Assembly: GCA_012295275.1 (NCBI GenBank)
Contig: CM022668.1
Location: 4,694,802-4,715,801, forward strand
Origin: Chrysomallon squamiferum
Taxonomy: Eukaryota; Mollusca; Gastropoda; Neomphalida; Peltospiridae
Reading direction: 5' to 3'
DNA: 21,000 nucleotides
Shown: piece by piece, positions 1 to 21,000 of the stretch
How positions within the stretch are numbered: the first letter of the stretch is position 1
Layout of the letters: the number at the start of each line of letters is the position of its first letter
Notes under the pieces: generated by a model
The model's database searches: none
Told to the model about the DNA's origin: nothing
What the model saw: only the letters and a program-made list of their open reading frames with translations
Translations under genes and position numbers: made by a program

Positions 1-484
1 TATAAAATATGCCGGCGTCTCATTTCTGTTACGTGTTTTACCCATTAAAGAATGCTTGCGATCGTTTCATTACGTAATTTACATTTCCGAGTTATTGTTT
101 TATTACTTTCTACCAGAATTTTTCTAATATGACAATATGATATGCCCAAAATTACACGGACGCTGCCATTTTGTACAATTAAGTGAGGTAGTTGTGACGT
201 CAACAATAGACAGATAGGTCATTCGTTGTGGTGGTTTCGTGTCGTGAAATAAGAATATATTGCAGAGAAAGTCTGTGATGAGGTATGGAGGATTAGTGTT
301 ACAAGCGACAATGAATCGGATTATTGAATTTCTTCAGAAATAACAAGATATACACTACTAAGAATTATATACCTTTTATGGAAAGAATATTATTTATTTG
401 CTGAATATTGCTATTGTTTTCCAATTTATTTTTATAGTATTATTTGTTTAATACTTAATCATTTTCAACTTCTGTCACTTTCAG
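1..484 (+). promoter_or_regulatory. 5' flank, putative non-coding exon and first intron of the membrane-protein gene
   Basis: No long ORF is seen. A perfect CRE palindrome TGACGTCA lies at 195-202. It is followed by GT/CG-rich sequence and a plausible donor after 282 (GAG then GTATGG). A pyrimidine-rich acceptor ends at 484 (CACTTTCAG). The simplest reading is a transcription start between about 200 and 280, a non-coding first exon ending at 282, and a 202-bp intron at 283-484. The motifs are seen directly; the promoter and exon roles are inferred. Confidence 0.4.
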
Positions 485-514
485 GTTGTACTAATCAAGA
501 CCTCACTGCAAACA

Positions 515-535
515 ATGAATAGATGTCGCATGTGA
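515..535 (+). other. Short upstream ORF overlapping the start of the membrane-protein CDS
   Basis: ATG at 515 has a better context (A at -3) than the main start at 523. It reads six codons, MNRCRM, to TGA at 533-535 in a different frame, so it overlaps the main start codon. If 515 lies in the mature 5' UTR, it should reduce initiation at 523 or require leaky scanning. Confidence 0.4.
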
Positions 536-1224
536 ATTCAACGTCATTTCCGGTCACCAGCGTTAAATTTCCACTTCTATGGATTCCATACGTTTTGATC
601 GCGGTTATCTTCATAACATTTTTAGGAATCAACTTCTGGTGTTACCACAAACGGAATCGACAAAAATATCTTCGAAAACGCGAAGAAAAGCGAATGAGAG
701 ACGGACTTTACGAAAGAAGGCGAATTATGACGTTAATGCGTTCGCATTTTCAAATCAAAACGCCCTCGATCGAAAGCGTCGATACTGCAATTCCTGACGT
801 CAGTGAAGCGTCTGGAAACGATTGTGAAAGAAATACTACTTTCCAGATAGGTGATTCTGTTTTGTCACCTGTTCCCGAACTTACCAACAAATCAGACTGT
901 TTCCCTTCAAAGATGTCTTCGAAACAAGTTTTTCTGAAACAGAAACAGTTATCAGCAGGGTCCGTTTTTGCCAGGGGATTAAGTAAAGAGAAAAAATGCG
1001 CACCACTCAACAGCTACCGGTCCTTTGACGTAAAGACAAATAAATATAGTAACACTTCATTAGGCTTTTACAATGGTAACCAAATAAACACGAGCACCGT
1101 TTTGCCAGGGGAGGCAACTTATTCTGACTGTTTAGTGAGCAGAATGAAAAACGATGATGATGCTGGATCGGTTTTAAACAAACGTATTAATAATTTCTTT
1201 AAAATGGACTCCACGGATCCGTGA
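523..1224 (+). CDS. Uncharacterised single-pass membrane protein, 233 aa
   Basis: I do not recognise this protein. The N-terminus is short and has an N-glycosylation sequon (N5-S-T) and no signal peptide. One strongly hydrophobic segment spans about residues 18-40 (LLWIPYVLIAVIFITFLG). A dense basic stretch follows at about 42-67 (HKRNRQKYLRKREEKR), which by the positive-inside rule predicts an outside N-terminus and a cytoplasmic tail. The remaining 165 residues are rich in Ser, Asn, Lys and Thr, with no domain I can name, and look disordered. The start is the first ATG in frame, immediately after an in-frame TAG (520-522), so the CDS cannot extend further 5' within this exon. Its context is weak (T at -3). 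A splice acceptor at 484 precedes it. G+C content is higher than in the surroundings, which supports real coding sequence. The stop TGA lies inside a CRE palindrome. Without homology, expression is not proven. Confidence 0.6.
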   Translation: MSHVNSTSFPVTSVKFPLLWIPYVLIAVIFITFLGINFWCYHKRNRQKYLRKREEKRMRDGLYERRRIMTLMRSHFQIKTPSIESVDTAIPDVSEASGNDCERNTTFQIGDSVLSPVPELTNKSDCFPSKMSSKQVFLKQKQLSAGSVFARGLSKEKKCAPLNSYRSFDVKTNKYSNTSLGFYNGNQINTSTVLPGEATYSDCLVSRMKNDDDAGSVLNKRINNFFKMDSTDP

Positions 1225-1229
1225 CGTCA
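1222..1229 (+). promoter_or_regulatory. CRE palindrome overlapping the stop codon
   Basis: TGACGTCA is a perfect cAMP-response/ATF element. Its first three bases are the TGA stop of the membrane-protein CDS. Other perfect copies lie at 195-202, 795-802 and 2950-2957. Binding is inferred from the motif only. Confidence 0.35.
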
Positions 1230-2005
1230 TAACAAGCATCTGAACATTTTGAACTATGTCGCTTTCATTTGTTTGATTACTACGCCATAAATTTGTAGTT
1301 TAGAACTGACAAAAACTGTCTTCCTCAACATTTTGCTGTGATCGAAATAATAATAATAATAATAATAAATAATAATAATAATAATAATAATAATCATAAT
1401 AATAATAAAATCAGTAAGTGATTTTCTTTTCGTATCATCAGTAAGGTCTTTATTCTTTTTGTATTAGTCAAACTGGCCTTCCTAATAATCCGGTAAATAA
1501 ATAAATTAATTATGCAAGGAGGATAATAATAACACCACCAACAGCAACAGTAATAATAATAACAATAATACTAGCACATATCTGTTGCTGATATGGTCTT
1601 CATGCATTCACCTCACATGCTGATTATTTCCCTTTGAACAGATCTGCAGACGACAGCAAAATGCTGAGGAAACAGGTTGCACCAGAGCCTGGATCTTAAC
1701 TCCTACTTTACCTTGGAGAAAGGGGCACGATTCTTGTTATAACAATAGCAAGAAATGGATTAAAAATTATGTTATGCTATCACTAGTAGCAAGTTCGCAG
1801 AGTTAAGGGAGATAACCAAGTCTGCTGCTGGATAGCGTTTCCGAAAAGACATTATTTCTTTGAGTTGACTATTTCATCGGTCAATTCGAGACCTGGAGTA
1901 ACAATTAATTTCATGGGCTGAAATAAGATACAATCTCTAAACAACATTTCTTTATTTAGATTTGCTCCAAAATGAATTACTCTTAATTTGATTTTAGTTT
2001 TTTCA
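1225..2005. other. 3' flank of the membrane-protein gene, no gene found
   Basis: (AAT)n tracts lie at about 1345-1408 and 1523-1571, and AATAAA-type hexamers inside the first could serve as polyadenylation signals. Bases 1590-1920 are non-repetitive mixed sequence without a usable ORF. TTCGAGACC at 1885-1893 resembles a tRNA B box, but no matching A box or cloverleaf was found. Confidence 0.5.
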
Positions 2006-2050
2006 ATATATATATATCTATATCTATCTATCTATCTATCTATATATCGA

Positions 2051-2081
<31 letters not shown>

Positions 2082-2100
2082 ATATATATATATATATATA

Positions 2101-2137
<37 letters not shown>

Positions 2138-2213
2138 GTATATAGCTATATATATATATATATATATATATAAATGTATATATGTATATATATATAGCTA
2201 TATATATGTATAT
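2006..2213. repeat. Compound (TA)n/(TCTA)n microsatellite
   Basis: A run of TA and TCTA units of about 208 bp, with three internal TAAATG/TAGC interruptions. Any apparent reading frame here is a by-product of the repeat. Confidence 0.9.
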
Positions 2214-2573
2214 AGTTTTTATCTCTAAATTTGAAATAATTAAAAAATTTATGTTTTACATTTACAAATAGTTTTATGATGCAATTAATATTTAATTTTA
2301 ACTGTCTGTACTGGGAATCAGATTATTTATTTATTTATTTCAAAACTATTTTTATACGCTATTTGTAAATTGATCTATTCAGTTTTTTAATTTTTATTTA
2401 TTAATTTATTTTTTACCATACTGCCAAAATATCGTATTAAATTGTACAAAATATTGCCTCAGAATTTCGTATTTGCTCAAATTATTAATCTGAATACTTG
2501 CATGTATATGTTTGTATTGGCATTTTTAATATAAAATAACAACATAACATGTCAATGCGGATAAACAGAAGTC

Positions 2574-2590
2574 GCCATTTTCCCGGAAGT
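2574..2590. promoter_or_regulatory. YY1-like and ETS-like motif pair
   Basis: GCCATTTT at 2574-2581 (reverse complement of the YY1 core AAAATGGC) is followed by CCGGAAGT at 2583-2590, a strong ETS consensus. This pairing is common in animal housekeeping promoters. No transcript start can be assigned from the sequence. Confidence 0.3.
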
Positions 2591-2603
2591 TATTTTTGGT
2601 TTC

Positions 2604-2631
2604 TTTATTATTATTATTTTATTTATTTATT

Positions 2632-2710
<79 letters not shown>

Positions 2711-2720
2711 TTTTATAACC

Positions 2721-2751
<31 letters not shown>

Positions 2752-2783
2752 AATAAATAAATAAATTAAAAAAAAAAAAAAAA
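2604..2783. repeat. Inverted microsatellite: (TTTA)n(TTA)n facing (TAA)n(TAAA)n and poly-A
   Basis: About 110 bp of T-rich TTTA/TTA units is followed, across a short centre near 2717-2721, by the complementary TAA and TAAA units and then about 16 A. The two halves can pair over tens of bases into a hairpin or cruciform. Confidence 0.8.
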
Positions 2784-2889
2784 TACACAAAAACAAAAAC
2801 AACAACAATAATATCGATGTCCAAAGTAACGCATTATTTGTTTTCTGCGGTCCAGACTTAATAGTGAAGCATAACAACATAAAAATACA

Positions 2890-3000
2890 ATTTCAAAATG
2901 TGGGTGTGGCGTGTTTCTGTAGATATGGCGTCAGTCCACTAATGCGCGATGACGTCACAATTCCAGTGGAAAATTATAATATGGCGTTGTTCAAATGTTT
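2890..3000. promoter_or_regulatory. CpG-containing island with a CRE palindrome
   Basis: In an otherwise AT-rich zone this stretch holds GGTGTGGCGTG, two ATGGCG motifs and TGACGTCA at 2950-2957. It may be a distal promoter or first-exon region for the downstream WD40 gene, or a leftover of a dispersed repeat. No ORF supports it. Confidence 0.3.
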
Positions 3001-3074
3001 TGTAACAGCAGCATTTTATTGTTATGCTTTGTAATATGTGAAGACAGCCTTCTCAAAACAATAAAATAATAACT

Positions 3075-3075
<1 letters not shown>

Positions 3076-3129
<54 letters not shown>

Positions 3130-3137
3130 TAAATAAA
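3076..3137. repeat. (TA)n(ATA)n microsatellite
   Basis: (TA) units pass directly into (ATA)/(AAT) units and then AAATAAA. Confidence 0.9.
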
Positions 3138-3239
3138 AAGCAGAAAAAACACACTAACACACAAATTCATACACCCATCCATTCCCACACAGGAATTTTA
3201 ATTAATGAATGAATATTTGCTAATATCTCCACCGATTGT

Positions 3240-3445
3240 TATTAACGGTTATTAAATGACAACAGTGCATGTTCTAGTAACAGAACATCGCTCACGGTCT
3301 GGTAGGTCATCGGGTCGATCCCAGTTGTAACTGTTATGAAAGGTCGTGGTAGGTACTGTCCTCTCTGTGAGATTCTGCCTACAGAAGTTCCTAATCGGAA
3401 AGAGTGGTCCCAGATTACCTGAATCATCCGATGCCAAATAACATT
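3240..3445. other. Non-repetitive CpG-containing island, possible SINE or old dispersed repeat
   Basis: About 200 bp of balanced, CpG-containing sequence differs sharply from its surroundings. GGGTCGATCCC at 3312-3322 resembles a tRNA-type B box with one deviation from the consensus. The minus strand is open in two frames for about 60 codons, but neither peptide is recognisable. I found no A box of good quality and no clear target-site duplication. Confidence 0.3.
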
Positions 3446-4458
3446 AAAACAAATTTGCAGAGCGTCAGACAGTATAACCTACGTAGAAAAAGATAGCTTA
3501 TGTATATACGAGAACTAAGGCCTGCAAAGAGCAATGCAGCAGTATCTTTCTGACGGTATCAGAGAGAAAAAAGATACGTCTTTAGGGCGAAAAAACCACA
3601 GGAAATAACCATTTAACTTTACGTCATAGACGAGTCAGCTAGTCAGTTTTTGAAAGTAACAATATTACTTTAAGTCTTGGACATATTATTTTCTTAATAT
3701 TTATCCGAACATAGCATATACATAAATCTGCAAGAAAAACATCTATGTTAAATATGCGCAGACTTAATTTCTGTGTGCAATGAAATTTTTGCAGAATTCA
3801 CAGCGATTTATTTATTTATTTAATCACACTCACAAATACAATAAGCTTTTCGTGCTTAATGGTCATGCAATTGAAAGTCAAACGTAAAATACCATCCGAT
3901 TTTCTGGTTGGAAAAATAATGTTTTGGTCAAAAAGAATCACTTGATTTAAACAAAAATTAAATAAAACAGGAATGATCCTGCAGTTCTGCTTTCATTGGT
4001 TATTTGAGAATAGTTTAATGCTGAACCAATCATATTATTAATTTTACCAGTACTGTGATGTCTTAAGGCAAAAGTGTCTATTTTTATTCTATTTATTTGC
4101 GCATGTGTAATATGTAAACTTCCGCCATAAAATCACTTCAGCAAGTATATGCGTGTGAACGCAGTTTACACATCATTGATGTAACTACAGCACTTTAACT
4201 TTTCAGAACTTTGTTTTCATTCTATGACTAGTATAATGAAGGAGAAAGATCAACGTCCAAAAATACAATAGCATATTCAAAATCCTGACGGCACGAACAC
4301 CACGAAAAGGAATTAAAAACTTTGTTTCAATTTGCAGTTACATAATTTATAAAACTTAAAAGGTTTGTAGATTTAGCATTAAACATATTCAACGAGCAAA
4401 TTTAAGTAAATTGGGAGTTAGAGGTGTTGTCATATCTTTGACAGAAAATATCGGAAGT
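3446..4458. other. Intergenic stretch, no gene found
   Basis: No ORF with coding character. TTACGTCAT at 3619-3627, a one-off CRE/ATF site, followed by AP-1-like GAGTCAGC just downstream, is the only regulatory-looking spot. The rest is AT-rich single-copy-looking DNA. Confidence 0.4.
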
Positions 4459-4624
4459 TTTTTATTTATTTATTTATTTATTATTATTATTATTATTATT
4501 TTTTTTTTTTTTTTGACGCTGCTATATGCAGTTCATACAAAATGCCAAACGTCACTTTTAAAGTGTTAATTTGTTTGCTTTTAAATTGCAACGCCATACG
4601 TTGTGCCAGTCCCATCATTTTATT

Positions 4625-4654
<30 letters not shown>
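4459..4654. repeat. Two T-rich microsatellites flanking a 100-bp CpG-containing core
   Basis: (TTTA)n(TTA)n(T)18 at 4459-4514 and (TTTA)n at 4618-4654 enclose 4515-4617, which contains ACGC, ACGTCAC and ACG motifs. The layout resembles a short retroelement with a T-rich (reverse poly-A) end, but no A/B box was found. Confidence 0.45.
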
Positions 4655-4656
<2 letters not shown>

Positions 4657-5359
4657 GGGAAGTAAGTAAGTGGCGATTATAACTAATAATGGACAAAATA
4701 AACTGCAAGTATAAATAAATTGAAAAATCTACAATAAATAAATAAATAAAACATATTCCCATAGATAAAGGAATTGCAAAACAATAAGTATGTTGTTAGA
4801 AAATAGTCATTTTCTTTTTTGAATAATAAAGAAGACCAAGAGAACTGTATATATGTATTGTGTACACATATTGTTTCTATATATGAAAATGGAGATAGTG
4901 GTGGTTAATACAGATAAATGAAATAAGCTTAAATCATATCAAAAGCAATAAATAATATACTTGTATAATCAAAACATAATTAAATTTAAATAACAATAAA
5001 ATAAGAATAATAAGTGAATAAATAAATACATAAATTAATAAATATAATTTAATAATTTAATTGATGATTAATGAATAATTAAACACAAATAATTAATCCT
5101 AATTAATCAAAAATTAAATTTATAATCAGTAATTAAATCATAAATGACATATGTATGTATATAAAATAAATAGATAGACAGACAGATAAATAGATAGATT
5201 GTTTTTAAATTTATTTTAAAAAAAAACAAATTTGACCTCAGTAGCAACTTCAGTTTCACAGTAACATTCATTTATTTTACTCTGTTGTGTCTAGAGGAGT
5301 AATAGAAATTTAATAAACTTGTTAGTATTTACTTTTTTTTTACTTTTTCCTCTATAAAG
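4655..5359. other. A-rich intergenic stretch upstream of the WD40 start codon
   Basis: Degenerate AATA/TAAT sequence, a short (GATA)/(GACA) tract near 5166-5200, then a pyrimidine-rich run at 5330-5352 ending in CTATAAAG before ATG 5360. The run could be a 3' splice site for a 5' UTR intron. An in-frame TAG at 5303-5305 limits any N-terminal extension in this stretch. Confidence 0.45.
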
Positions 5360-20925
<15,566 letters not shown>

Positions 20926-21000
20926 GTGTATATTTATTATTCTCAGTTGCTTCTAATTTTAATGTCTCTGATTTTCATAATAATTTATAATTTTAATATC
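20926..21000 (+). CDS. Possible start of WD40 gene exon 22
   Basis: After the strong acceptor the frame opens with VYIYYSQLL, which would complete the DGTVK-VY blade end, and stays open to the window edge. The rest is AT-rich and hydrophobic, unlike a WD40 turn, so the true exon may be short or lie elsewhere. Confidence 0.3.
   Translation, partial: MYIYYSQLLLILMSLIFIIIYNFNI

Noticed and set aside
1834-1893. tRNA gene or tRNA-derived SINE
   Set aside because: TTCGAGACC matches a B box, but the upstream TAGCGTTTCCG is a poor A box and no cloverleaf can be drawn.
3242-3437. Minus-strand 61-codon frames as small genes
   Set aside because: Two overlapping open frames, no recognisable product and no splice context. 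Kept only as a composition island.

Overview
The window is animal nuclear DNA. It is very AT-rich, split into many small exons with GT-AG introns, and packed with simple repeats: (ATT)n, (TTTA)n, (TCTA)n, (GA)n, (GT)n. This dense microsatellite landscape, with interspersed (TG)n/(CATG)n and (TCTA)n/(TCTG)n tracts, suggests a mollusc, most likely a cephalopod such as an octopus. That is an inference from style, not from a marker gene. All coordinates and splice junctions were assigned by hand.

Layout. (1) Bases 1-1224 hold a short gene on the + strand: a likely non-coding first exon, an intron, and one exon encoding an unrecognised 233-residue single-pass membrane protein. (2) Bases 1225-5359 hold no gene I can support. 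They contain microsatellites, one large inverted microsatellite, several CpG-containing islands and CRE/ETS/YY1-like promoter motifs. (3) From 5360 to the window end lies one multi-exon + strand gene. I join 21 coding exons, all phase-consistent, into 676 codons without a stop; the gene runs off the right edge. The product is a WD40 (beta-propeller) protein that fits the animal WDR87/WDR97 family as I know it, a family tied to motile cilia and sperm.

The most notable aspect is the relation between tandem repeats and splice sites in the WD40 gene. In intron 11, a 30/33-bp array is made of copies of the 3' splice site plus the first six codons of the next exon. In intron 16, the last part of exon 16 and its donor are repeated in six copies separated by (GT)n. 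Intron 13 begins at its donor with about 25 nearly identical copies of a 30-bp unit. Intron 20 is filled by a decayed repeat that resembles its own donor. Introns 1 and 2 show weaker versions. Repeats thus seem to grow repeatedly out of exon edges, producing decoy splice sites. Intron 15 also carries a probable non-autonomous hAT-type element that contains a copy of a segment of intron 13.

The two genes have no evident functional link. No rRNA, tRNA, CRISPR array or intact transposase gene was seen.
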